Source of the DNA: Henckelia pumila
Lineage: Eukaryota; Streptophyta; Magnoliopsida; Lamiales; Gesneriaceae
Length of the DNA stretch: 64,000 nt
Direction of reading: 5' to 3'
NCBI RefSeq assembly: GCF_033568475.1
Contig: NC_133123.1
Location: forward strand, 152,101,753 to 152,165,752
Part shown: one piece after another, positions 1 through 10,527 of the stretch
Position numbering within the stretch: the first letter of the stretch is position 1
Layout: the number at the start of each line of letters is the position of its first letter
Translations under genes and position numbers: made by a program
The notes under the pieces: model-generated
What the model saw: only the letters and a program-made list of their open reading frames with translations
Databases searched by the model: none
What the model was told of the DNA's origin: nothing

Positions 1-470
1 ATAGGCCTCGCACGTGCGCAGCATAAGCCTCGCACGTGCGCAGCATAAGACTCGCACGCGCGCAGCACATAAAAACAGAAGGCTGGACACGAAACTCGCG
101 CTCGCGCGAGCTTGATTCTCGCGCGCGCGCAGTACAAAAATTCTGCACCAAGCGACGATTTTCAAAAATTCAAATCTTGAGATTTAGCCGTCGGATTGAG
201 CTAAAATTTGGACAGGAGCTTCCAAACATCTTGAAATATAATCTGAACGGTGAAGATCGGATTTGGAGTTTTCTAAAATTAAATTTGATTTTTTGAACAA
301 AGCTGATCCGGAATTCATTCTTCAAAAATATATTTTCCTACAAAATTAACCCAAGGAGTGAAATACACACACATACACTACAACACATAAAAACACATAA
401 AAATAATATGAATGCACACAAAATAGACATAAAAATAACATGAAATAATGCATACAAAATGCACTTATCA
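1..470 (-). repeat. 3' LTR (partial) of the non-autonomous gypsy element
   Basis: It matches about 3740-4160 almost base for base, including the GC-rich cgcacgcgcgcag stretch and the closing cacttatca. It is cut by the window start. The boundary at 470 is where the two copies stop matching. Confidence 0.85.
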
Positions 471-1735
471 ACACCCACATACTTAACTCTTGCTCGCCCT
501 CGAGCAAGACATGCAAAAACAAAATGCAAACAAAAACATAAGTAAGGACGATTCATAAATGTGCAAAGCCTCTGAGAAGTTTAATCCCAAAACAAAAAAC
601 ACAGACATGCTCTCAACTTTTCATAATACACCTTCGGTTTAACGTGAACGTGTGTGTGAAATGTCATTCCAGTTTCATACAACTTAGACCGAATTCGTTT
701 CAAAACTGCTTGGCGACCTATGACAAATCAGTGCAAGTTTCACTCTTCAAGTGCCCATTCCTTCCAATGACCTCTAGACTAAACCCACCTCCCTTGAGAT
801 AATGAATTACACACCTCCGGATTTTGCACCCGGTATTGCATTAGCCCCAATAATTACCCGCTGACTTAGCTATAACTGGCTAGGATACGAAAAATCATTC
901 TATTTTTTCTTTCTAATCCCCTCGTCTATAGCCCGGATGGAGCATCAATCCCATTGAATCCGCATACTTAGCCTTAAATTTAATTTTTTTTTTTTAGGAT
1001 TTTAATCCTTTCAAGGCCCGGATGGAATTGTATATAAATTTTTTCTAGGTGCGCCCAAGATCATAAGTGTAAACTAGAGCCTCATCAAAATTCATAGAAC
1101 ACAATCAAGATCCACAAACCACCTATTGCCGTGCAATGGTCAAACAGATAGAAACTTCATCAAATCTTTCGCTACAATTCACTGGTCTAACATTAGTACT
1201 TAAAAATATTCACGGTTCAACCTACAATTTCTCATGTCCAGTCAAGAGCAAATTTTTTTCAAAAATCCATTTTTTCCAAATAAACTTCATCATCATTGGC
1301 TATTATGATTCATCCTACTCATAACAATGCAAACAACAACAAAAATAAACTGTATGCAAAGAAATACGAAACACGACAGATGCAACACAAACACATAGAC
1401 AATGCAATACTAGTCTACCCCCCCCCCCCATACTTATCCAAAGCATTGTCCTCAATGCTTCAGAACAATGAACATAATGCATAACAAACCCACAAATGCA
1501 AAGACAAACAAAAACACAATGAGAACAAAAATAACACTCCCCTGGTTTTCGATGCATCCTCTTCCTTCTTGATAGTATCAGCTGGGACAGCAGCAGCAGA
1601 TTGTATATATCGGCAGGCACGACCAACTGGCATGGGAAAGAAACAAAAATCAAACAAAAACAAAAACCAAAAATAAAATAAAAAGCAAAAATAAAGAACA
1701 CTGGGTTGCCTCCCAGTCAGCGCTAAATTTATAGT
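471..1735 (-). other. Non-coding internal region between gag and the 3' LTR
   Basis: No conserved ORF is seen on either strand; short ORFs here are low-complexity and hydrophobic. It holds a poly-C run at about 1418-1429. Next to the gag stop, at about 1690-1730, lies the minus-strand motif GGGAGGCAACCCAGTG, which I associate with plant gypsy elements downstream of coding regions. This is where pol would sit in an autonomous relative. Confidence 0.5.
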
Positions 1736-2647
1736 CTAATGCCCGACTATGCAGAAGCAACCATCAAAGAGCGGCTGCCGCCCATAGTAAGAATCATACA
1801 ACTCTACGTATGGGTCTTGATTTCCTTCGCCCTCAAGCTTGGCGTGATATATACTTTGTAAGCTCGTCGGTCCAACAACACTTGTTCTGAAATTTTTTTT
1901 TTGGAAGGAGACTTCGAATCTAGGCTGAAGGTCATAGAGGATGGAATACTGTGGGATTGGCGTCAATGGCAAGAAAGTATCTTCTAACGGTGTACATGGA
2001 ACGACCACTGACGAGGTAAAATCTCTCTCCTTGAATGTTTCTTCCTCCTCCACTATCATGTTTGGCTCATCCTCACAAGAAGATTCCTCAAAAATGATTT
2101 CTTCATGCTCTGGCTCAGTTACTTTACTCAATTGGCAGATATCCAAAATTGGTTCTCTAATAAGCGCAATCTGTTCATCCAAAAGACTTATGCGACTTTC
2201 TAAAAATTGATTTGTCTCAGTCCGTTGCCGCAAAAAATTCTCCAACTGAGCCACATAATCTTCGGAACGCCCTATACACTCTTCTTGATGCTCTGGTGTT
2301 TGGTTCGCAAAATTTTTAGAGTTGAAATCTGGAGGATATTGGTGACTCCAACCCTGCAGTGAAGGATCACAATGCCAATGGTAGTCAAAATCTGCCATAT
2401 CGTTCAACAAGTGCATCGCACTGTCTTCATCTCTTCTAAACAATTGACTGCCAGTGGCCAGAGCTCCAGAATCTACCCAACTTCTTGTAATCTCATCCAA
2501 ACCACCATAAAAAATTTTAGTGAGGGTGTAAGTAGAAAACTGATGGCATTGAAATCTGTTCGCCAAATCATTGAATCTCCCCCAAGTAGCATAGAAAGGC
2601 TCCAAGTATTGTTGGCCAAATCTTGTGAACACCTGTCGATGGTCCAT
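1736..2647 (-). CDS. Gag-like protein of the non-autonomous gypsy element (Retrotrans_gag domain)
   Basis: An ORF of about 303 codons from the first in-frame ATG. The N-terminal 80 residues carry the plant retrotransposon gag signature: an aromatic/Trp-Arg-Phe core (YATWGRFNDL), then a Cys-His pair region (RFQCHQFST) and FYGGLDEITRSWVDSGA. The middle, about residues 130-165, is predicted coiled coil, and the part after residue 190 is acidic and Glu-rich. No zinc knuckle or protease follows. The frame is open for a few codons upstream of the ATG, after a pyrimidine-rich stretch, so a spliced start is possible. In autonomous elements Gag forms the particle that packages the RNA. An open gag without pol suggests it may still be under selection, but this copy alone does not prove it. 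Confidence 0.7.
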   Translation of the reverse strand: MDHRQVFTRFGQQYLEPFYATWGRFNDLANRFQCHQFSTYTLTKIFYGGLDEITRSWVDSGALATGSQLFRRDEDSAMHLLNDMADFDYHWHCDPSLQGWSHQYPPDFNSKNFANQTPEHQEECIGRSEDYVAQLENFLRQRTETNQFLESRISLLDEQIALIREPILDICQLSKVTEPEHEEIIFEESSCEDEPNMIVEEEETFKERDFTSSVVVPCTPLEDTFLPLTPIPQYSILYDLQPRFEVSFQKKNFRTSVVGPTSLQSIYHAKLEGEGNQDPYVELYDSYYGRQPLFDGCFCIVGH

Positions 2648-2766
2648 CTCCAAGTACCTCACAAGCAAAAGAGAATAAAATTAAAATTAAAATAAATAAT
2701 TAAACAAATGCAAGAAAAAAAAATCTAGTCTCAAGCAAATAATCTATCCTAATATTAACTAAACAG

Positions 2767-2784
2767 TCCCCGGCAACGACGCCA
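2767..2784 (-). other. Primer binding site, tRNA-Asp type
   Basis: The minus strand reads TGGCGTCGTTGCCGGGGA, complementary to the 3' end of plant tRNA-Asp with one mismatch, as in Athila/Tat gypsy elements. It lies about 24 nt inside the 5' LTR end. Confidence 0.8.
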
Positions 2785-2808
2785 AAAACTTGACCGGCTA
2801 AATTGGTT

Positions 2809-4160
2809 TGATAAAAATCTACTGGCAAGCGTACCAGGTCAAGTAATAGTAAAGTGGACTGAGAGTCCAAGTATCGATCTCACAGGGACTGTTGTCAATT
2901 CTCAAGATTTAATTATTTTACTTAATCTAGACAAAATAATAGAAAATATTTTGAATTAAATAAAATAAGAATATAAAATAAAATCTGCTTAAGAAATACG
3001 AATAAAAATAACTAAAGATAAAAATAATTAAAATAAAGACAACCAAGACACACGTAGGTACCGAACAAATCTTGTAACATGTAGTCGATTCAGGACTCAG
3101 ATTTAATCTTAATTCACGGGAATTCTCCTAATTTGTTCAAATGACTATTTCTAGAACAATCAAACCTATTCAAATATTGATGAACTAATCTTTCGTAATT
3201 CTAATCAAATTTGAATGCATTAAATATTTGTGAAAATTCAGTTTACACCCAAACCGCACACTGAAACCGAATTCTATTTCTAGTCGGTTTTACAATATGT
3301 TAATTATCAGAGTGATCAAAATCAAAACCTCCTCTGTCGATTTGGAATTGATTAACATGCAAGCAAATAGTTGATCAGACTATTCACAAGACAAATATAA
3401 ATCTGACAATCAATAAAATAAAATCAACTCTAAAAAATCCCAGACAAACATCCAAGTTTTCTACATAAATTTGTTCGGCCCAATCACGCCGTCTTGGTTG
3501 AAAATAAACTACTCAATAATTAAAAATAATAATTCAAAAATAAAAATATGAAGAAGAAAAGAAAAGAAAAGAGAAATTTTCTCTCCCAAGACTTGTAGTC
3601 GCCTCCTCTTGCGTTGTCTGCGCTCTGGAGCTTCCGAAACCCTCAAAAATATGTTATATCTTGTATATATATGGTCCGGAATGCCTACCAGTTATTTTCC
3701 TTCACAAAATAGGACTTTTTGGAGCACATATGACCCCCGAACACGCGCGCGCGCGGCATAGGCCTCGCACGCGCGCAGCACATAAAAACAGAAGGCTGGA
3801 CACGAAACTCGCGCGCGCGCAGTACAAAAATTCTGCACCGAGCGACGATTTTCAAAAATTCATATCTTAAGCTCTAGCCGTCGGATTGAGCTGAAATGTG
3901 GACAGCAGCTTCCAAACATCCTGAAATATAATCTGAACGGTGGAGATCGGATTTGGAGCTCTCTAAAATTATATTTGATTTTTTGAACAAAGCTGGTCTG
4001 GAATTCATTCTTCAAAAATATATTTTCCTACAAAATTAACCCAAGGAGTGAAATACACACACATGCACTAAAACACATAAAAACACATAAAAATAATATG
4101 AATGCACACAAAATAGACATAAAAATAACATGAAATAATGCATACAAAATGCACTTATCA
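2809..4160 (-). repeat. 5' LTR of the non-autonomous gypsy element (1352 bp)
   Basis: On the minus strand it starts TGATAAGTGC and ends TTTTTATCA, a TGATAA/TTATCA inverted terminus. The outer end is fixed by comparison with the left copy, the inner end by the PBS. A TATATATA run at 3664-3671 may be the promoter. Confidence 0.8.
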
Positions 4161-4717
4161 GGGGGCCAATTAGGCAAAATCTAGGAGATTAAGTTAGTAT
4201 GAAGAATGTAATGAAGCACTTTTGAAGTATGCAATGAAATATTATGTTTATCTCCTATGTTTGTGTTTTGTGTGTGCGATTGAAACTTGAAAAGAAACAT
4301 AATACTTAAGAAATCTTAACCAGTATATAAAAAATTATCCAGATGAAAGTTCAACTAAACGTTTCATCTTTAGTCGGATGAAAGATCCAAAGTCAGATGA
4401 AAGATTACCTAAAAAAAATTGAACTAAATAAAAGAGTAGACGAAAAGTAATGATGGTATTTTTAAGGTTACGAAGAAAAATACACAGACGATAAAATAAA
4501 ATAAATGTGATTGGACAGGCTGTCTGTGAAATAGTTTTGTGACTTATCAACTTTCTGCAATAAAGTCAAAGAGAATTAGAAAGGTTTTGAGAATCTCAAG
4601 AAGGATTATCACGATCTAGGCAGATCAAATTGAATTCCCGTAATAAATAAGTAGAAGTTGATTGGACGATTAAGGAGGCTGAAGTGGCTGAAGTCCTTTC
4701 ATCTATTTATCTGTCCC

Positions 4718-4723
4718 TATAAG
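4718..4723 (+). promoter_or_regulatory. Candidate TATA box for the antisense ORF
   Basis: TATAAG in the context ctgtccctataagaag lies 52 nt before the ATG at 4775, a normal plant TATA-to-start distance with a very short leader. Confidence 0.35.
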
Positions 4724-4774
4724 AAGCAAAGTTACAAGGCACTAACAACACAAAATTTAAAACATTAAGAGTAA

Positions 4775-5197
4775 ATGGAAAGTGAGAATAATAGCACCGT
4801 TGTTCCATCTGTTGAACAAGAGTATGAAATCCGGAAGGATTTGTACAGAAGGAGGGTGTTCGAGCGAGGAATGAGAATGTGGAATTTCCTTGATTCCCTT
4901 CGCTGTCGTCGTCTTCCCAATCCTCCTCCATTGACTCTTGCAATGCGTCGTCGAATTTGTGCTAGGATGCAGTGGTTTAAGTTCATGTTGGGTACTCAAA
5001 ATACTAGAGATGTCTTGAAGTTCTCTGGAGTTTGGCTTCTCATTCTCCTCACAGAGCGAGATGAAATGCAAAACATTTGCTTTGAGGATGACGTCTGCAA
5101 TGGTCAAGGCTCTCTAAGTGCTTGGATGATCAACTGGAGCCATGAGATGCGTAGTAGAATAGATCTTTCTCGAGTAGCTTATGAGGCAGATGAGTGA
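4775..5197 (+). CDS. Antisense ORF in the Sirevirus 1 3' region, unknown function (140 aa)
   Basis: An uninterrupted ATG-to-stop ORF lying opposite in sense to the surrounding retrotransposon, between the end of pol and the missing 3' LTR. The protein is Arg-rich in its middle (segments RKDLYRRR and MRRRICARM), with acidic ends and no signal peptide or obvious domain. A TATA-like box lies 52 nt upstream. I do not recognise the family. Antisense additional ORFs between pol and the 3' LTR are known from Ogre/Tat gypsy elements such as Grande, so this may be a copia counterpart. It is intact while the sense genes around it are broken. It could still be a chance ORF. Confidence 0.35.
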   Translation: MESENNSTVVPSVEQEYEIRKDLYRRRVFERGMRMWNFLDSLRCRRLPNPPPLTLAMRRRICARMQWFKFMLGTQNTRDVLKFSGVWLLILLTERDEMQNICFEDDVCNGQGSLSAWMINWSHEMRSRIDLSRVAYEADE

Positions 5198-5265
5198 AAT
5201 GTAATAAGTTTTATATTTTTCATCTGTTAAATGTATTGGAACGAGCAGATATAAAAATTAAGCAG

Positions 5266-5280
5266 TTATTCCCCCTAAAC
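5266..5280 (-). other. Polypurine-tract-like motif after pol
   Basis: The minus strand reads GTTTAGGGGGAAT just after the pol stop. The same motif follows pol in the intact Sirevirus (54661-54672). Confidence 0.45.
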
Positions 5281-5291
5281 ATGTGCTAAAT

Positions 5292-8200
5292 TTAATCAAT
5301 ATCAATTAAACCAAGAACATTTCGAAAATAAGAAAACTTAGCGTCGGGTAATGGTTTGGTGAAAATATCGGCAACTTGCAAATCGGTTGAAACATGTTCC
5401 AGACGAACATCTTTCTTTTGAACATGATCTCGGATGAAATGGTGACGTATATCAATGTGCTTTGTTCTGGAATGTAGAACTAGATTGTAAGTGATAGCTA
5501 TTGCACTGGTATTATCACAGAAGATTGGTGATTCAGATGAATCAAAACCATAAGCTCTGAGTTGTTGTTGAATCCAGAGTAATTGTGCTCAACAACTTCC
5601 AACGGCTAAGTATTCTGATTCTGCTGTAGATGTAGCAATAGATGTTTGTTGTTTACTGAACCAAGAAATAAGCCTGTCACCAAGAAATTGACAAGTCCCA
5701 CTTGTGCTTTTACAATCAATTCTGCAACCTGCACAATCTGCATCTGAGTAACCAATTAGATTAAAACTAGAATCTTTTGGATACCATAATCCAACATTCT
5801 GAGTTCCCTTAAGATATTTTAGGATTCTTTTTGCGGCAATATAGTGAGATTGCTTCGGATCAGATTGAAATCTTGCACACAGACCGACTGAGAACATAAT
5901 TCAGGTCTGCTTGCTGTCAAATAGAGTAAGGAACCTATAAGTCCCCTGAATAGAGTTTGATCTACTGAGGGTCCAGCTTCATCTTTATCCAATTTGATTG
6001 AAGCGCTCATTGGAGTACTAGCAGCAGAGCAATTCTTCATTCTAAACTTCTTTAGAAGTTCTTTTGTGTATTTGACCTGGTTAATGAATATTCCCTTTTC
6101 CATCTGTCTGACTTGCAATCCTAGAAAGAATGTTAGTTCTCCCATCATACTCATCTCGAATTTGTCCTGCATCATCTTAGAAAACTTTTTGCATAATTTG
6201 GGGTTAGATGACCCAAATATGATATCATCAACATATATTTGTACTAATAACGTGTGTTCGCCTTTGACAAACTTAAAAAGAGTTTTATCTACAGAGCCAA
6301 TAGTAAAACCATGATCATTAAGAAAAAGTGAGAGAGTATCATACCAAGCTCGTGGAGCTTGTTTTAACCCATAAAGAGCTTTATCCAGTTTGAATACATG
6401 ATCTGGATAAGTTTGAATTTCGAATCCTGGGGGTTTTTCTACAAACACTTCTTCTTGGAGAAGACCATTGAGAAATGCGCTTTTAACATCCATCTAGAAT
6501 ACCTTAAAATCCTTGAAAGCAGCATAAGCAAGAAATATTCTAATAGCTTCAAGTCTAGCTACAGGAGCAAAGGTTTCATCAAAGTCAATGCCCTCTTCTT
6601 GTCTGTAACCCTGTGCTACTAATCGTGCCTTATTTCTTACTACATTACCACTTTCATTGAGTTTATTTTTAAAAACCCATCTAGTCCCTATTATAGATTT
6701 ATCTGAAGGTCTAGGAACTAAATGCCAGACAGAATTTCTTTCGAATTGATTCAATTCATCTTGCATAGCTTCTATCCAATTACTGTCAAGAAGAGCTTCT
6801 TTTACTTTCTTAGGTTCTATATGAGAAATAAAAGCAGCATGTATTAACTCATTAATCATCTGACCTCTGGTTCTCAAAGGTGAAGATGGGTTACCTATTA
6901 CCAAGTTTGGTGGATGAGTCTTGGACCATCTGTAATTTGGACCAAGTTGATCTGTGTTTCCTTGTTGATCTTGATCATCGTGATGTGCAACATGATCTGT
7001 GTTTGTTGCAATCTCATTCTCAACTGGTGGTTCTTCAGGTCTCTGTTCTTGAATTGATCTGGTTCTCATTGAATATTTTGTATGATCTGGATCTCTTCTT
7101 CATCATCTGTGACAAGCTTTGAATCTTCTATTCTGTTACTAAGATCATTTAAACTTGAAGATTCATTAGTGACAGATGTCTCATTAAAAACAATGTGAAC
7201 TGATTCTTCAACTGTTAGAGATTTAGTATTAAATGCTCTATAAGATTTACTAACAGATGAGTAACCAAGAAATAAACCAGCATCTGATCTGACATCAAGT
7301 GCAGTCAGATGAGTCTTACCATTGTTGTGAATGAAACATTTGCAACCAAATACCTTGAAGTATGATATCACTGGAACTTTACCATACCAGATCTCATAAG
7401 GTGTTTTTCCAACTTTCTTATTAATCATTGATCTGTTCTGAGTATAACAAGCTGTATTTACAGCTTCTGCCCAAAACTTTTGTGAAATACCTGAATCAGC
7501 AATCATTGTTCTAGCAGCTTATTTTAGAGTTCTATTTCTCCTTTCTGCAACACCATTTTGTTGTGGCGTTCTAGCTGCCGAATACTCATGCTTGATTCCA
7601 TTATTTTCAAGATAAGTAGACAGAGTTTGATTTGTAAACTCGGTTCCTCTGTCACTTCTAATTTTATCAATCGATTGAGATTTCTCATTTTGAAGTTTTA
7701 GAAGAAGTTTAATCAATTGGGTGGCAGTTTGATCTTTGGATTTTAAAAATATCACCCAAGTGAATCTCGAGAAATCATCAACAATAACCAGGGTGTACTT
7801 CATTCCCCCTAAGCTTGTTACTGGTATAGGACCAAAAAGATTCATGTGTAATAGTTCTAAGCTTTTGGAATAAGATTTACATCCTTTGTTTTTAAAAGTT
7901 GATCTGATCTGCTTACCTAGTTGGCAGACAGAACAAATTTTATCTTTTGAAAACTCGATTTTAGGCAGACCTGTAACCAATTCATGCTTACTCAGATTGG
8001 CTAAAGCTTTGAAGTTCAAGTGATTTAATCTTTTGTGCCATAGTCAATGTTGGTTTATCTTTGATGCTATCAGGCAGACTGAAGTGTTTGGTTGATCCGA
8101 CCAATTAACTTTATAAGTGTTTCCATTTCTTTCTCCTGTCATAATGGTTAGTCCAGATTGATCTTTTACAGTGCAGGTGTGCTTTTGAAATTTCACACAA

Positions 8201-8460
8201 TAATCATAGTCACACAATTGACTAATACTAATCAGATTATACTTTAAATTCTCCACGAGTAATACATCTTTAATGTGAATATTTTCATGAATAAGCTTAC
8301 CCTTACCCATGGTTGTACCTTTAGAATTATCTCCGAAGGTAATCTTAGGTCCTGATCCTGGTATATATTCAGATAGCATTCTTTTGTCTCCTGTCATATG
8401 CTTTGAGCATCCACTATCCAGGTACCACACTGTTTGTTTGATCAATTCGCCCTTGTTTTC
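5292..8460 (-). pseudogene. Sirevirus 1 pol: protease, integrase, reverse transcriptase, RNase H (broken)
   Basis: Domains in order on the minus strand: aspartic protease (DSGCSKHMTGD, near 8420); pre-integrase Cys pair (CSVCQLGKQ) and integrase core with IRSDRGTEF and PQQNGVAERRNRTLK (about 7519-8019); integrase C-terminus (7066-7506); reverse transcriptase with [32 protein letters not shown] and the YVDD catalytic box (5819-7069); RNase H with YSDADCAG and STAESEYLA (5589-5897), continuing to [10 protein letters not shown] and a stop at 5292. Breaks include stops near 8043, 7518 and 6494, frame changes near 7069 and 5870, and TGA at about 5589 where the intact copy has Cys. It would supply all retrotransposition enzymes if intact. 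Confidence 0.88.
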
Positions 8461-8539
8461 CTAAAAAAATAAAATAAAATAACTTTGGTCCCCATTCCTA
8501 CTTGGGTCCACGCTGGATTAATCCCTTTGGAATCCATAC
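8461..8539 (-). other. Predicted gag/pol intron in Sirevirus 1 (79 nt)
   Basis: On the minus strand it begins GTATGG and ends in a T-rich tract and TTTTTTTAG, with the gag stop TAG (about 8498) inside. Both borders fall between codons, gag upstream and pol downstream. Because 79 is not a multiple of three, removing it also corrects the frame difference between gag and pol. See the matching 75-nt segment at 51382-51456. Inference only. Confidence 0.45.
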
Positions 8540-10478
8540 TTGGATTATCCTTACAGACTTTCCATGATGTTGTCCTTTGGGAATAACATATTTATCTGAT
8601 GACCTTTGTGCATTGTGCTGTGTGTGCCAAGTGTTGTGATCAGATCGATTATTCCTATTTGACTTCCAATACTTTCTATACGAGCTGTTAGAATGTGGTT
8701 TATGTTGAGTTGGTGAAGTTCTTTGTCTTTCAGAACCATTTCTAGACCAATTTGATCTAGGTTTAGTCCATCTTGACTTAGATCTATCTGGCTCAACATA
8801 TCCCAACCCTCTGTGTAAGAGTTTGCTCTGATGAGGTATTGAATATGTCATAGGAATCTCTGGTTCATATATCGTGCTGGATCTCACAAGCTTCAGATAT
8901 TTTAAGTTGTTATTTTCCAGACACGATTGAGTGGTTGAAGTAGATGAACTTCCTTTATTTGTGCTGTAGCCTAAGCCAGATTTATCTCCAGCTTGCTTTT
9001 GCATTCCGGTAAGTTTATCTAAGGATATCGATGCTTTATTCCAAGATTGTACTAGATCTGTTAATCTCTGATTTTCAGATAAAGTTTCTTGTAGTTTACT
9101 TCTCATATCATTGTTCTCAGTCATTAGCAAATTTATCTGAGTTTTAGACTGTCTGATCCAGTGTACTCATCTGAGTTACTTTGATCTGAATTATCTGTTG
9201 AGCTCTTTCCATTTGTTTTGACTTCATCAAACTTAAGAGATAGCATGCGATATTCATTAACCATCTCATTTAATGCATTAATAAGATCTTCCTTACTAAA
9301 TTCATCAGAAGTAAAGTCAAGTACCTCTCCATCGTCTGGAATGTCAGAGTTATTTGCCATAAGGCATTTGGCAGCTTCTTCTTCACTTTCACTTGACGAT
9401 GTCTCTGAGTCAGATGAGGTGGAGTCTGATTCTGCCCATTTGCTATTGCTTTCATCTGCTAATAGGGTCTTTTGTTCTTTCTTCCTGTTGAATTTCTTCC
9501 TTTCTTCTCTTGAATTCTTCTTGTATGATGTTTTTTTCTCATCTTTCTTGGGTTTGGTACAGTCGGCTATGAAGTGTCATTCTTTTCCACAGTTGTAACA
9601 TGCTCGATTTTCTTCAACTGGTTCTTTTAGTTTGAAGCTTGATCTGTTAGCTCTCTGGAAACTGTTGTGATTCTTCCTCATGAATCTTCCAAACTTCTTT
9701 ACAAATAGTGACATTGCATCGCTACTGATTTGTTCTGCAGTCTTGGTTACAGGAGTTTCATCTGCTGCAGTGAGAGCTTTGGTAACTTGTGATGTTGATG
9801 TGTCTTCCTCAGTTCGAACTCCAGCTCGAATTCATAAGCTTTAAGATCTGCAAATAGATCATGTAGTTCGATCTTATTGAGATCTTTGAATTTTCTCATA
9901 GCGACTGTCTTTACATCCCATTCTCGTGGTAGAGCTCTCATGACTTTGAGTGCTACTTCACGATTGTTGTAACTTTTTCCAAGTGCATTTAGCTCGATCA
10001 TGATACTACTGAATCTTTCATCAAATTCATTCATAGTTTCTCCTGGTTTCATCTTGATATTGTCAAACTTTTGAATGGCCACCATGAGTTTGTTTTCCTT
10101 TGTTTGATCATTTCCTTCACATAATTGGGTGAGCTTTTCCCATATTTCTTTGGCAGTGGTGCAGCTTTTGATCTTGCTAAACATGTTTTTGTCCAGAGTT
10201 TTGTATAGAATGTCTCTGGAAACATTGTCAAGATTGTCTTTCCTTTTATCTTCAGAAGTCCATTCAGATCGAGGCTTTTCTATCATCTGAGGAGTACCTT
10301 CAGTAATAGCAACAACAGTGTTGACTTTCATAATCTTCATTGGTCCATCTATTACAACGAACCACATATCATCATCCAGTGCTGATAGATGTGCCTGCAT
10401 ACGAATTTTCCAATCATCATAATCTTCTTTTGAGAACATAGGGATTTTACTAAACGATGTCATAGCTAAAGATGCCAT
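8498..10478 (-). pseudogene. Sirevirus 1 gag (broken)
   Basis: The start, MASLAMTSFSKIPMF, is followed by a UBN2-type copia gag domain (motifs DYDDWKIRMQAHL, LDNVSRDILYKTLDKNMF, EIWEKLTQLCEGNDQTKENKL) over about 230 residues. A frameshift near 9820 leads into a segment resembling the intact copy (TKTAEQISSDAMSLFVKKFG). The zinc knuckle CYNCGKE.HFIADC has a TGA stop in the middle at about 9578. A further frame change near 9131 leads to the C-terminal part, rich in Gln, Ser and Arg, ending VWIPKGLIQRGPK and TAG. The intact relative is 670 aa in a single ORF. Gag normally forms the virus-like particle and the knuckle binds RNA; this copy cannot make it whole. Confidence 0.85.
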
Positions 10479-10511
10479 AGTTTAAGAGACGATTCAGGTG
10501 ATAAGCAAGAA

Positions 10512-10525
10512 CCGCTCTGATACCA
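10512..10525 (-). other. Primer binding site, initiator tRNA-Met type
   Basis: The minus strand reads TGGTATCAGAGCGG, the standard plant copia PBS, two bases inside the LTR end. Confidence 0.9.
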
Positions 10526-10527
10526 CT

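Larger units (their letters stand above)
1..4160 (-). mobile_element. Non-autonomous Ty3/gypsy-type LTR retrotransposon (gag only), left end off window
   Basis: The two ends, 1-470 and about 3740-4160, are near-identical and in the same orientation, and both end at the same point (...cacttatca). On the minus strand the element reads 5' LTR (2809-4160), primer binding site (2767-2784), one gag-like ORF, a non-coding stretch, then the 3' LTR (470 to beyond position 1). No protease, reverse transcriptase or integrase is visible, so it would need proteins from a relative. The LTR starts TGATAA and ends TTATCA. The neighbouring Sirevirus on the right lacks a visible 3' LTR, so this element probably inserted into it, with the rest of the Sirevirus lying left of the window. 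This nesting is inference. Confidence 0.8.

Noticed and set aside
1315..1701. Minus-strand ORF rich in Phe and Cys
   Set aside because: Low-complexity translation of a non-coding, A-rich part of the gypsy element; includes the poly-C run.
10512..10525. tRNA-like sequence
   Set aside because: This and the similar sites at 2767, 31361, 49360 and 62034 are primer binding sites complementary to tRNA 3' ends, not tRNA genes; no cloverleaf around them.
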